Of a DNA stretch of 64,000 bases, positions 10,480 through 18,208 are shown in pieces. Within the stretch, counting starts at the first letter, position 1, and every line of letters begins with the position of its first letter. The notes below the pieces were generated by a model. That model did not search any database. It saw only the letters and a list, made by a program, of their open reading frames with translations, and was not told where the DNA came from. The stretch comes from Thalassobacillus cyri (lineage in GTDB: Bacteria; Bacillota; Bacilli; Bacillales; Halobacillaceae): contig NZ_FNQR01000002.1 of the NCBI RefSeq assembly GCF_900107755.1, forward strand, positions 248,001 through 312,000, in the 5' to 3' direction. The translations under genes and the position numbers were made by a program.

Positions 10480-11229
10480 ATGTTGAATTTAAAACGTGAT
10501 CGCTCTACCCCGCTATACACACAATTAAAAAACGTGATAGAAGAGAAAATAAAAGCAGGGGAATGGGAGCCGGAACAGCAGATACCTTCAGAACGGGAAT
10601 TGGGAAAAGAATATGCAGTAAGCAGAATCACGGTAAGGCAAGCGATCGATCTTGCTGTGAACGAAGGGTTATTATATCGTACCCACGGTAAGGGTACCTT
10701 TGTCGCCACACCTACTATAAAGCAGGAATTGAGTAAAGTTGATAGTTTCCAATCCACTTTATCTCAGCAAGGTCTGGTCGCTTCCACGGATATTGTGAAG
10801 GCGGAGATGGCTGTTACCGACCTTCAATTATCTACTTTACTGAATGTAGAAATGATGGATCGGCTGTATAACCTGCAACTCGTTGGTTATGGCGATGAAC
10901 TGCCGATTGTTTTTTACGATAGCTTTTTCCCTGTGGATGTAGGGGAACAAGTGACGGAAGCAGCCAGGAAAGAAAAGGAAGCAGGACGGCCTTTTACAAC
11001 ATTGGATTTATATAAAAATATACCTGACATTGCCCCGACCCATAGTAAGCAGACATTCGAATCCGTATTAGCAGATGAGCGGATTGCGAAAGTGTTAAAG
11101 CTGGATGAAGTGACACCAATATTCAAAGTAACGTCTATCATTTATATGGGAGAAAGGGCGATTGAGTATCGTACTTCCTACTATAAAGGGGATAAATATA
11201 AATTTTTCATAACCAGATCCATTCAATGA
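10480..11229 (+). CDS. GntR/HutC family transcriptional regulator with UTRA domain
   Basis: 249 residues. The N-terminal winged helix (PLYTQLKNVIEEKI...IPSERELGKEYAVSRITVRQAI, residues 10-60) is typical of GntR. The C-terminal half is a UTRA ligand-binding domain ending in RTSYYKGDKYKFFITR. It lies between two operons that carry identical 17-base operator copies, so it very likely represses both until an effector accumulates. A TATAAT sequence about 40 bases upstream could be its own -10 box. A hairpin terminator follows directly. Confidence 0.92.
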   Translation: MLNLKRDRSTPLYTQLKNVIEEKIKAGEWEPEQQIPSERELGKEYAVSRITVRQAIDLAVNEGLLYRTHGKGTFVATPTIKQELSKVDSFQSTLSQQGLVASTDIVKAEMAVTDLQLSTLLNVEMMDRLYNLQLVGYGDELPIVFYDSFFPVDVGEQVTEAARKEKEAGRPFTTLDLYKNIPDIAPTHSKQTFESVLADERIAKVLKLDEVTPIFKVTSIIYMGERAIEYRTSYYKGDKYKFFITRSIQ

Positions 11230-11255
11230 ACCTATGAATAATAGGTTCATTTTTT
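11227..11255 (+). terminator. Terminator after gntR-type gene
   Basis: TGAACCTAT / ATAGGTTCA forms a perfect 9-bp stem with a 5-base loop and a six-T run. The stop codon of the regulator lies inside the stem. Confidence 0.85.
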
Positions 11256-11322
11256 GTAGGTCTTTTATAAAGACGTGTTAAATGTTGTTATTGATTTCTA
11301 ATAAGAGGTGTATACAACAATA

Positions 11323-11449
11323 GGGCCGAAAAGTCGAAGACTTGATTTTAAGATATCGGAGGAGATTAGGGTTGTTGGGGAAGGGTTCGCTTTCCACGGG
11401 GAAGACGGCAAGCCTCCTCGAGCTAAAGCTCTGCGGGGTCTTGCCAGTC
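11323..11449. repeat. Intergenic hairpin repeat, copy B (truncated, inverted)
   Basis: This is the inverted copy of the repeat at 7366-7533, differing at only a few positions over ~127 bases. Identity ends abruptly after TTGCCAGTC, so the outer end of the element is missing here. The small open frame across it is not a real gene. Confidence 0.75.
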
Positions 11450-11501
11450 CAGTTTACGAAAGAATCTTAGATAACGCTATCACAAATTTTAAAATTCAGA
11501 A

Positions 11502-11530
11502 TTGACAAATAAATTAAGTTGCCTTATACT
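11502..11530 (+). promoter_or_regulatory. Consensus sigma-A promoter of the AtuA-family operon
   Basis: TTGACA at 11502-11507 and TATACT at 11525-11530 are separated by exactly 17 bases. Transcription should start close to 11537, inside the operator. Confidence 0.85.
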
Positions 11531-11536
11531 CGGTGC

Positions 11537-11553
11537 AACTGGTTATAACATGT
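11537..11553. promoter_or_regulatory. Putative GntR operator, copy 2
   Basis: The same 17 bases as copy 1 (10309-10325), placed over the predicted transcription start of the downstream operon. It supports the start codon at 11590 rather than an upstream in-frame ATG at 11533. Confidence 0.75.
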
Positions 11554-11589
11554 CATATACTTTTATTTTCCGAAAGGGGAACTTTTTAC

Positions 11590-12969
11590 ATGAAAGAGCA
11601 ACTTCGTATTGTGTGCCCAAACGGTCATCTGGGGTTTGCACCGACAAAAGAAGAAAGTTTTAAAATAGCTGCTGCTACAAAACCTGACTATTATTGCTGT
11701 GATTCTGGCAGTGATGACATCGGAGCTACTGCTCTTGGGGCTGATCGGTCCGTGAGCATGCGTAAATGGCAGAAGCATGACCTGGAATTGATGCTCCTGG
11801 CTGCAAGGGAACAAAATGTTCCGATGCTTGTCGGTTCAGCAGGGGACTCCGGTTCAAACAGCCGGGTCGATATGTATGTAGAATTAATTAAAGAGATTGC
11901 AGAAGAACATAATCTTCCTCCATTCAAAATCGGTTATTTTTATTCGGAAGTCGATAAGGAAGATGTGAAAAATAAAATTGATCAGGATATTATCATTGAA
12001 GGACTTGATGAACGTCCTCCGCTAACGAAAGAAGAAGTCGATAAAACGAATCGTATTGTTGGCGTTGCAGGCGTCCATCCATATATTAAAGCATTAGACA
12101 TGGGAACGGACGTGGTTATTGGCGGACGTTCCAGTGACTGTGCGATTTTCGCTGCACCAGCTATCCGTGAAGGTTTCCCTGAAGCCCAATCGTACTATCT
12201 TGGGAAAGTTCTTGAATGCGCTTCCTTCTGTGCGGAACCTTATGGCGCCAAAGAGAGTGTCGTAGGGACGATTACACATGAAGATGTAAAGGTTACGGCC
12301 ATGCACCCGAACCAGCGCTGTACGATTGCATCAGTGGCAGGTCATGCCATGTATGAGCGCGCTAATCCTTATTATGAGTATGTTGCCGGCGGTATGCTGG
12401 ATATGACCAATTGTAAATATGAGCAATATGATGAGAAGACGACACGAATCACAGGGATGGAATTCGTACCTGTTGAAGGAAAAGTGAAAGTGAAATTAGA
12501 AGGTTCCGGGAAAAATGGGGAGAAATATATTGGAATCGCTGGTGTGCGCGATCCTTATACCATCCAAAATATCGATAAGGTCGTAGAGATGGCAGAACAG
12601 CAAGTGGCTGAGGAATTTAAAGACCAGGATTATAAAATCAGCTTCCGCGTGTTTGGTAAAAATGGTGTCATGGGCGACCTTGAACCGGTAAAAGAAATCA
12701 AATCCCATGAGCTATGCATCGTAGTTGAAGGTATCGCGGAAACCGCCGAGGATGCCGAAGCCCTGACCTTGTTCGGCACTCGTCAGATTTTTTACGCACG
12801 CCTTCCAGAAGTAAAAGGTACGGCCGGGACAGCAGCATTCGTTGTCGATGATGTCCTGCCTGCGACCGCATCTTACTCCTGGACGATGAATCACACCGTT
12901 CCAGTCGATGACCCACTAGAATTATTTGATGTAAGAACAAAAATGATTGGTGAACCAGTAAAGGCTTAA
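11590..12969 (+). CDS. AtuA-family protein (DUF1446-like)
   Basis: 459 residues resembling the AtuA (acyclic terpene utilization) family: an N-terminal CDSGSDDIG motif, LVGSAGDSGSNSRVD near residue 80 and VVIGGRSSDCAIFAAPAI near residue 175. Its reaction is not established; AtuA relatives occur in varied catabolic clusters, so terpene degradation should not be assumed. ATG at 11590 follows an AAAGGGG site. It forms an operon with the DUF4387 gene 14 bases downstream, a pairing I recognise from other genomes, and is under a GntR operator. C-terminal segments of AtuA-type proteins and DUF4387 may act as one complex; that is inference. Confidence 0.82.
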   Translation: MKEQLRIVCPNGHLGFAPTKEESFKIAAATKPDYYCCDSGSDDIGATALGADRSVSMRKWQKHDLELMLLAAREQNVPMLVGSAGDSGSNSRVDMYVELIKEIAEEHNLPPFKIGYFYSEVDKEDVKNKIDQDIIIEGLDERPPLTKEEVDKTNRIVGVAGVHPYIKALDMGTDVVIGGRSSDCAIFAAPAIREGFPEAQSYYLGKVLECASFCAEPYGAKESVVGTITHEDVKVTAMHPNQRCTIASVAGHAMYERANPYYEYVAGGMLDMTNCKYEQYDEKTTRITGMEFVPVEGKVKVKLEGSGKNGEKYIGIAGVRDPYTIQNIDKVVEMAEQQVAEEFKDQDYKISFRVFGKNGVMGDLEPVKEIKSHELCIVVEGIAETAEDAEALTLFGTRQIFYARLPEVKGTAGTAAFVVDDVLPATASYSWTMNHTVPVDDPLELFDVRTKMIGEPVKA

Positions 12970-12983
12970 GAGGAGGAACGGAG

Positions 12984-13307
12984 ATGAAAACAAGTACACT
13001 GAATGATCTGGCGAAAACGATTCGAAGTAAAAACGCCGGTACTGACAAAATTACGTTTGATATCATTTTCAAGGAAAAAGATACGTATGAGATGGTGAAA
13101 AACAGTAAATCGATCAACCGGGAAAAACTGGCTGCTTTATACAATATTGAAGAGGATCGAATTACCGATTTTGTCGAGTATGACCCGGCAAATGCGATCA
13201 AGTTCACGATTCGCCGCTTTGCTCCAAGCGGAGATCCTGGTGAAGGAGACATCTTTGGCTCCCAGCAGTACCCGCCATTATTGGGTATCGAAGTACCTGT
13301 GCAATAA
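12984..13307 (+). CDS. DUF4387-like small protein
   Basis: 107 residues, soluble, alpha/beta in character (TSTLNDLAKTIRSKNAGTDKITFDIIF...FTIRRFAPSGDPGEGDIFGSQQYPP). It matches the DUF4387 family, usually encoded next to or fused with AtuA-like proteins. ATG follows a strong AGGAGGAACGG site 14 bases after the AtuA-family stop. The function is unknown; the fixed pairing suggests it is a subunit or partner of the upstream protein. Confidence 0.8.
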   Translation: MKTSTLNDLAKTIRSKNAGTDKITFDIIFKEKDTYEMVKNSKSINREKLAALYNIEEDRITDFVEYDPANAIKFTIRRFAPSGDPGEGDIFGSQQYPPLLGIEVPVQ

Positions 13308-13325
13308 AAAGATTAATAGAAGATA

Positions 13326-13370
13326 GAGGCTGCCCTTAGTTTATAAAAAACTTAAGGGCAGCCTTTTTTT
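13326..13370 (+). terminator. Strong terminator after the AtuA/DUF4387 operon
   Basis: AGGCTGCCCTTAAG-type arms (13327-13340 and 13349-13364, with minor mismatches near the loop) are followed by seven T. Confidence 0.85.
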
Positions 13371-13407
13371 ATATTGGGTACCTTAATAAGCAGGGCTGTA
13401 AACGACT

Positions 13408-13953
13408 CTAGTACCGTTCATGTTGAAGATTCTGGTCTGATTTGCAGGTTGATTGGTCTCCTGAAAAAGAAATCACCCGGTCTGGTTTCTGTTCCTTCAC
13501 AACACGCTCGTTCTCATCCGTCTGCTTTTCCAATTTATACACAAGCACGCCTCCAATTAACAAGGCAATCCCTAGCAGTTTCTGCCAGGAAAGTGGAGCC
13601 GCTTCAAAGCCAAACCATCCGCCTGTATTAACAATAAAAGCAATGACAATTTGTGAGATGAGCGCAATCGAGATTGCATACGCGGGACCAATCAGCGTTA
13701 CGCCTCTCATTAAGAAGAAAACGATTCCTACTCCAAACACCCCGCCAAACAAAAACAGTGGATTGACATTTCCAAATTCTAAAATGCTTCTTTTCTCGAT
13801 GGAATAAAATACCGGCAATGAGCAGATAAGACCGAGACCAAGGACAAGAGAGGTTGTTGCCCACGGGCCTGTTTTTTCACTTACTCTGGCATTGAATACA
13901 TTTTGAAGGCTGATTAAAATGCCTGCGATAATCGCTAATAACGCTCCAGTCAT
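13408..13953 (-). CDS. YdcZ-family (DUF606) DMT transporter, second copy
   Basis: 181 residues. The first ~140 contain five hydrophobic segments and the family motifs GILISLQNVFNARV and GPAYAISIALISQI. It is a small half-size drug/metabolite-type transporter. A hydrophilic tail of about 40 residues (residue 141 on) is longer than in typical family members. It is the third gene of a YdcZ-Crp-YdcZ operon, 12 bases after the regulator, and probably forms a heterodimer with the first YdcZ protein, as expected for paired half-size transporters. ATG follows AAGGAGGAACG. The substrate is unknown. Confidence 0.85.
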   Translation of the reverse strand: MTGALLAIIAGILISLQNVFNARVSEKTGPWATTSLVLGLGLICSLPVFYSIEKRSILEFGNVNPLFLFGGVFGVGIVFFLMRGVTLIGPAYAISIALISQIVIAFIVNTGGWFGFEAAPLSWQKLLGIALLIGGVLVYKLEKQTDENERVVKEQKPDRVISFSGDQSTCKSDQNLQHERY

Positions 13954-13965
13954 CGGCGTTCCTCC

Positions 13966-14661
13966 TTATTCATAAATGTTTCCTTTAGCAAGAATGCTTA
14001 ATTTTTCAAGATCTTTAATTGTAATCGTGCCATTGGCTCGTTCAATGATGTCGTCTAAAGCCATTTTTTTCAATACACGATTTAAATGGCGGTAACTGGT
14101 CCCCAGCCACTCTGCGAGCTCCGTTAAATTCGATGTATGCATTTCCTGATGAAAAGCTGTACCTTCACTGACCGAGGAAATTGATAGTAAATAGCTGGCC
14201 AGACGAACTTCTACTGGATAAAGCATGTTGAGACTTGTTGTATGTGATTCGGTATAAAATTTCCGGGCTAACGTTTCTAATAGAAAACGCATAAATGGCG
14301 GGTGATCTTTTTCTAGCTTCTCCAAATCGGCAAATGACGCTGCAAGCATCACGCCATCTGTTACAGCTTCTACGGAATTAAAGACCGCATTCCTTTTAAC
14401 ATATTCCACATCACCGATAAGCTCCAGTGGACGCTTAAACCGGTTGATTAATGACTTTCCTTCAGGCGTAAGCGTAAAAATTTTTATCTTTCCTTCTACC
14501 AGAATGTAGAGTTCCTCAAGCTCTTCGCCAGCTGAGAATAGAACATTTCCTTTTTTGAACTGGCAGACCTTTATTTGGGGCCTGAAATCCTCTGAGAAGA
14601 CCCTACCCAGTTCATAACACTCAAGGTAGTAGTTTAAGTCATATCCATCTATTTCTTTCAC
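13966..14661 (-). CDS. Crp/Fnr-family regulator
   Basis: 231 residues from a GTG start at 14661 behind GAAGGTG; the frame is open further upstream but would then overlap the preceding transporter gene by 90 bases, so the shorter form is preferred. A cyclic-nucleotide-binding-like beta roll (GNVLFSAGEELEELYILVEGKIKIF) is followed by a C-terminal HTH (SNLTELAEWLGTSYRHLNRVLKKM). No Fnr-type cysteine cluster is seen. The layout resembles the YeiL group. It sits between two YdcZ transporters and may bind the 14-base palindrome upstream of the operon. Confidence 0.88.
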   Translation of the reverse strand: MKEIDGYDLNYYLECYELGRVFSEDFRPQIKVCQFKKGNVLFSAGEELEELYILVEGKIKIFTLTPEGKSLINRFKRPLELIGDVEYVKRNAVFNSVEAVTDGVMLAASFADLEKLEKDHPPFMRFLLETLARKFYTESHTTSLNMLYPVEVRLASYLLSISSVSEGTAFHQEMHTSNLTELAEWLGTSYRHLNRVLKKMALDDIIERANGTITIKDLEKLSILAKGNIYE

Positions 14662-14678
14662 CGTATAAACACCTTCTT

Positions 14679-15104
14679 TTACAATTGGAAAAGGACCACT
14701 CCGGCAAGCATCATCATAAGTCCAAGACCTTGTCGCAACGTCACAGGGATTTTCTTCTCTCCAAACCATCCGCGTGACTCTATGATAAAAGCCATCCCTA
14801 TTTGCGATACAAGAAGGATAGCAATGGCTGCCGCCGGGCCAATCTTATGAATCGCTGTCAATTCTGAGAAAACGACAATGACACCGAACGATCCTCCAAT
14901 TAAATAAAGAAATGGAACTTTTCTAAAGCTTTTTCCTTTTCCATCCCTTACTTTTAAATAAATGCCGATGGCGATGGTGAAGGCTACAATATGGACCATA
15001 GAAGTGGTATGCCACCCTCCAATCGCATCGCTCATTCTTGCGTTAAAGATACCCTGCATCGTGATGCACAATCCTCCAAGCAGCGAAAATAAAGCACCTT
15101 TCAT
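14679..15104 (-). CDS. YdcZ-family (DUF606) DMT transporter, first copy
   Basis: 141 residues and five hydrophobic segments, with GGLCITMQGIFNARM, a HKIGPAAAIAILLVSQIGMAF stretch and a C-terminal LMMMLAGVVLFQL, all matching the YdcZ family at normal length. ATG follows AGGAGGATGAAAG. It is the first gene of the operon with the Crp-like regulator and the second YdcZ copy. Confidence 0.86.
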   Translation of the reverse strand: MKGALFSLLGGLCITMQGIFNARMSDAIGGWHTTSMVHIVAFTIAIGIYLKVRDGKGKSFRKVPFLYLIGGSFGVIVVFSELTAIHKIGPAAAIAILLVSQIGMAFIIESRGWFGEKKIPVTLRQGLGLMMMLAGVVLFQL

Positions 15105-15156
15105 CTTTCATCCTCCTATTCTGCATTTATTTAAAAGGAAGATGAAAATTTTCGAA

Positions 15157-15170
15157 AGGACATATGTCCT
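15157..15170. promoter_or_regulatory. 14-base perfect palindrome, candidate Crp-type operator
   Basis: AGGACATATGTCCT lies 53 bases upstream of the first YdcZ start codon, in the promoter region of the operon that encodes a Crp/Fnr-like regulator. Binding by that regulator is inference. Confidence 0.45.
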
Positions 15171-15216
15171 AACCAATGTCTCACATACAAATAAGTTTTC
15201 CCTTTCCATCATAAAA

Positions 15217-15254
15217 ATAAGCTCAGAGCGTGTGAATCCAGCTCTAAGCTTATT
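15217..15254. terminator. Terminator after bdbC
   Basis: AATAAGCTCAGAGC / GCTCTAAGCTTATT arms with one mismatch and a U-rich flank in the minus-strand transcript; it is also in position to insulate the YdcZ promoter region. Confidence 0.7.
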
Positions 15255-15261
15255 GATTAGT

Positions 15262-15684
15262 TTATTTCTTCCTTGTAATAAATAAAAAAATGGTTATTAG
15301 CGTAAATGCTGTCAGTGCCAGGAAAGGAATCGTGATAAAGCCGAGCCAGTTGATATATTCCGCACTGCATGGCACGCCTCCGACGCATGGTTTAATGCTC
15401 GCAAAGCCGGGAATTTTTTGTTCCATATAATGAAAAATGGATACAAGCCCGCCTATAATAGAGAGTGGCAGCGCATATTTGACGATACTGCGGTCATTCA
15501 GGAAAGTTGCAATTCCCAGGATAATGCTAAGCGGGTACATGAAAATCCTCTGTACCCAGCATAATTCACATGGGATAAACTCTTTTATTTCACTGAAATA
15601 AAGACTCCCCAATGTAGCGATGACAGCAGTCAGCCATGCAAGGTAGAGAGCAACAGGCTGGCTGTTGCTTTTCTGTTTACTCAT
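15262..15684 (-). CDS. bdbC: Disulfide bond formation protein BdbC (DsbB-like)
   Basis: 140 residues with four membrane segments. The quinone-linked redox pair CELC lies after the first hairpin, and a second cysteine pair is seen in KPCVGGVPC, as in DsbB/BdbC. It reoxidises the thiol oxidase BdbD, using membrane quinone. The ATG at 15684 overlaps the end of bdbD by 8 bases and has a GAGGATAGC site; upstream in-frame starts would lie deep within bdbD. Coupled translation with bdbD is likely. Confidence 0.93.
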   Translation of the reverse strand: MSKQKSNSQPVALYLAWLTAVIATLGSLYFSEIKEFIPCELCWVQRIFMYPLSIILGIATFLNDRSIVKYALPLSIIGGLVSIFHYMEQKIPGFASIKPCVGGVPCSAEYINWLGFITIPFLALTAFTLITIFLFITRKK

Positions 15685-16369
15685 TGCTATCCTCAATCGC
15701 TTGTTCGATTTTGTTTGAAATTTCCTCATAATTGAAAGGGTCTTCCACCATTTCTCCATTAATCATTACTGTCGGTGTAACTTGAACACCATGTTCTTTG
15801 ACGAGTGTGTCATCTTTTTGGACTTCCTGCTGGATTTCTTCCGATTCCATATCCTGCTTCATTTGTTCGATATCTATTGATGGGACGCTTTTTTCAGCTG
15901 CTTCTACAATTTTTTCTTCAGTCAGCCAGCCTTCCTGGTGTTCTTCTGGCTGGGTCGCATATAATTGCTTATTGAAGTCCCAAAATTTTTCCGGAGCCTG
16001 TTTATAAACAGCTTCTCCTGCTGAAGATGCCAGTACAGAATCTTCCCCATGAAAAAGTACGTTGATATAAGTCAAATTAGCATCGCCTGAATCAATATAA
16101 TCTTGTTTCAATAATGGAAATACCTGGTCGCTCCATACTTTACATGCAGGGCAAAGGTAATCGCCGAATTCGACGATTTCTACCGGTGCATCGGATTCAC
16201 CGATGGTCGGTTGGCCTTCAAGGGAAGGCGAATCACCGGAAGAAGCCGTATTGCTCTCACTACCGCTATTATTTTTACTATCTAATACGACAAACGCAGC
16301 TACAAGTCCAATGACAACTACAGTTAAAATGACAATGAATTTCATGGATCCTTTACTATTTTCAGCCAT
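15677..16369 (-). CDS. bdbD: Thiol-disulfide oxidoreductase BdbD (DsbA-like), membrane anchored
   Basis: 230 residues. An N-terminal membrane anchor (residues 10-30) is followed by a serine/glycine-rich acidic linker, then a DsbA fold with the catalytic motif CPAC at GDYLCPACKVW and the cis-proline region VQVTPTVMINGE. It introduces disulfides into exported proteins and is recharged by BdbC, encoded immediately downstream. ATG at 16369 follows AGGAGTG; the frame extends 11 codons further but without a ribosome site. Confidence 0.93.
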   Translation of the reverse strand: MAENSKGSMKFIVILTVVVIGLVAAFVVLDSKNNSGSESNTASSGDSPSLEGQPTIGESDAPVEIVEFGDYLCPACKVWSDQVFPLLKQDYIDSGDANLTYINVLFHGEDSVLASSAGEAVYKQAPEKFWDFNKQLYATQPEEHQEGWLTEEKIVEAAEKSVPSIDIEQMKQDMESEEIQQEVQKDDTLVKEHGVQVTPTVMINGEMVEDPFNYEEISNKIEQAIEDSNE

Positions 16370-16640
16370 GGTTACACTCCTATATGTATTATAAGTTAGC
16401 AATCGTAACGCTTGATAATATCAACATGTTATCATAAAAGAGAGATTAAATAGAAAAGATTTTCTTGATATTTTTTGACAATCTTATTAAATTATATACT
16501 TTGTCAGCTTTCCTGAAAAGCTTAGAGATTTCACTGCTGAATTCTTTAATAATTTTCTAAAAAATTATCATAGAGAAGTGGAAGAGCTTCCTATACTTTG
16601 TTATGATGAAATGGAAACATCCAATTAAATACCTGAAACA

Positions 16641-16739
16641 ACTACTAGGGGTGCCTGAATGGTGGGCTGAGAGGAAAGCGTGTAAGCTTTCCGACTCTTA
16701 TGGACCTGATCTGGTTAATACCAGCGGAGGGAAGTAGTC
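16641..16739 (+). promoter_or_regulatory. TPP riboswitch 1, upstream of thiW
   Basis: It has the THI-box landmarks: P1 arms ACTACT / AGTAGT, AGGGGTGCC, GCTGAGAGGAAAGC, and GACCTGATCTGGTTAATACCAGC. The aptamer ends 30 bases before an intrinsic terminator hairpin, so binding of thiamine pyrophosphate probably stops transcription before thiW. Confidence 0.95.
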
Positions 16740-16770
16740 GGAAGATACGTCTATTTTCTTTTAACCTACC

Positions 16771-16801
16771 AAGCCAGGTCCCGCAAGGATCTGGCTTTTT
16801 T
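16771..16801 (+). terminator. Riboswitch-controlled terminator before thiW
   Basis: AGCCAGGTCC / GGATCTGGCT (one G-T pair) closes a 6-base loop and runs into six T. It lies between the first TPP aptamer and the thiW ribosome site. Confidence 0.85.
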
Positions 16802-16829
16802 GTGCGCTCTTGGAGAAAGGAGGGGAGAA

Positions 16830-17330
16830 ATGAATCGTACACGTCTGCTTACGACAATGGCTGTATTTGTTGCAATTGGCACCATGGGAGCACAGTTGCT
16901 CTGGTTTCCTGCAGGGATAGCTAAAGCATATCCTGTTCAGCATGCAGTCAATGTGATGGCGGCTGTAACGCTTGGACCACTGCCGGCGGTGGTCATTGCG
17001 TTTATGATCGGTGTCCTGCGTAATCTGCTTGGAATCGGCACTTTGCTGGCCTTTCCGGGAGGCATGGTCGGGGCATTTTTAGCTGGCTATCTGTATAAGA
17101 AGCTGGGAAGAAAAGCCTGGGCTGCCGTCGGCGAGGTTGTTGGGACTGGAGTAATTGGTGCTTTATTTGCCGTCCCTTTTGCCAATGTGCTAATGGGCAG
17201 TGCGGTCGGAGCGGTGTTTTTTATTCCATCATTTCTGGCCAGCAGTATTACTGGTGCTGTGATCGGCTGGCTGGTCGTCGTCAAAATCAGACAAGAACAA
17301 TTATTGCCTAATACAAGAAGAGTTTCATAG
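16830..17330 (+). CDS. thiW: ThiW, substrate-binding component of an ECF-type thiazole transporter
   Basis: 166 residues, five to six membrane segments, with the ThiW signature regions TMGAQLLWFPAGIAKAYPVQHAVNVMAAV and GIGTLLAFPGGM split across the first half. ThiW is thought to import the hydroxyethylthiazole moiety of thiamine together with a shared ECF module encoded elsewhere. ATG at 16830 follows AAGGAGGGGAGAA; an in-frame ATG 30 bases upstream lacks a site. It is directly under TPP riboswitch 1, and a second TPP riboswitch separates it from tenA. Confidence 0.9.
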   Translation: MNRTRLLTTMAVFVAIGTMGAQLLWFPAGIAKAYPVQHAVNVMAAVTLGPLPAVVIAFMIGVLRNLLGIGTLLAFPGGMVGAFLAGYLYKKLGRKAWAAVGEVVGTGVIGALFAVPFANVLMGSAVGAVFFIPSFLASSITGAVIGWLVVVKIRQEQLLPNTRRVS

Positions 17331-17350
17331 CGTTTAACTTTTTAACGGAA

Positions 17351-17442
17351 AACTACTAGGGGCGCGTTCAGCTGAGATAAGGAATGACTTCCTTTGTCCC
17401 TTGGAACCTGATCTGGATAATGCCAGCGCAGGGAAGTAGTAG
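17351..17442 (+). promoter_or_regulatory. TPP riboswitch 2, between thiW and tenA
   Basis: It contains CTACTAGGGGCG, GCTGAGATAAGG, CCCTTGGAACCTGATCTGGATAATGCC in pieces, and closing GGGAAGTAGTAG. Only 20 bases separate it from the thiW stop and no promoter is seen between them, so it likely acts inside the operon transcript. No terminator hairpin follows; instead a hairpin can cover the tenA ribosome site. Confidence 0.95.
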
Positions 17443-17481
17443 AGGACCAACTTCATCACCCTCTATTTATCTACTTTTATT

Positions 17482-17514
17482 CCCCTAGTAGCTTCCTAAC
17501 TATTTAAGGAGGCT
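17482..17514 (+). promoter_or_regulatory. Ribosome-site sequestering hairpin before tenA
   Basis: AGCTTCCT (17490-17497) can pair with AGGAGGCT (17507-17514), which is the tenA ribosome site, around a 9-base loop. Just before it, CCCCTAGTAG (17482-17491) is perfectly complementary to CTACTAGGGG (17353-17362), the 5' strand of aptamer 2. The alternative pairing would compete with aptamer stem P1, suggesting TPP-controlled translation. Confidence 0.6.
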
Positions 17515-17518
17515 TATC

Positions 17519-18208
17519 ATGACTTTTTCAAAAGAGTTAAGAAAAGAAAACGATGATATTTTTAAAAAGATATTCCGCCATCCATTTGTGGACGGAATAG
17601 GAAAAGGTGATGTACCAAAAGAGGCTCTGGTGCATTATATCAAGGCTGATTTTGAGTATCTGAATGCGTTCATGCATATTTATGGCATCGCTGTCTCCAA
17701 ATCAGGCAATAGAGATGATATCTCACTCTTCCATGATCAAATAGGCTTTGTATTGAACAGTGAAACACACCCGCATCATAACTTTTGCGATCAGGCCGGG
17801 GTGGTATATGAAGACATGCAAGGATACCCGCTGCCACCAACAGCGGACCACTATATTAAGCACATGATGTACCATGCCCATACCGGAGACTTAGGCGAAA
17901 TCCTCTGTGCCTTGCTTCCTTGTCCGTGGACCTATTTGGAAATCGGTCAGGTGCTGACGGAACAATACGAGCCGAACGATAGCCATCCGTTTAACCCATG
18001 GATCAAATTCTACGCAGATGCTGAGGTGAGAGGGCTGACAGGAAAGCTGCGTAACCGTCTGGATGAACTGGCAGAAGTAGTATCCGAACAACAACGCACC
18101 CGTATGAAAGAAGCATTCCGGAAGAGTTGTCAACTTGAGTTGGCTTTTTGGGAAATGGCCTATACGTGTGAAGAATGGCCGGTACAGAAAGTAGTGGCAC
18201 AGCAATGA
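17519..18208 (+). CDS. tenA: Aminopyrimidine aminohydrolase / thiaminase II
   Basis: 229 residues, all-helical TenA fold. The catalytic cysteine is in ALLPCPWTYLEIG near residue 135, with conserved F47-Y-type residues in YIKADFEYLNAF. The enzyme salvages the pyrimidine moiety (HMP) from degraded thiamine. It starts the second part of the thiamine operon, under TPP riboswitch 2. Its stop overlaps the thiD start (ATGA), so translation is coupled. Confidence 0.93.
   Translation: MTFSKELRKENDDIFKKIFRHPFVDGIGKGDVPKEALVHYIKADFEYLNAFMHIYGIAVSKSGNRDDISLFHDQIGFVLNSETHPHHNFCDQAGVVYEDMQGYPLPPTADHYIKHMMYHAHTGDLGEILCALLPCPWTYLEIGQVLTEQYEPNDSHPFNPWIKFYADAEVRGLTGKLRNRLDELAEVVSEQQRTRMKEAFRKSCQLELAFWEMAYTCEEWPVQKVVAQQ

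Noticed and set aside
11308-11505. 65-codon frame before the AtuA-family gene
   Set aside because: It is the translation of repeat copy B and ends in the promoter of the next operon.
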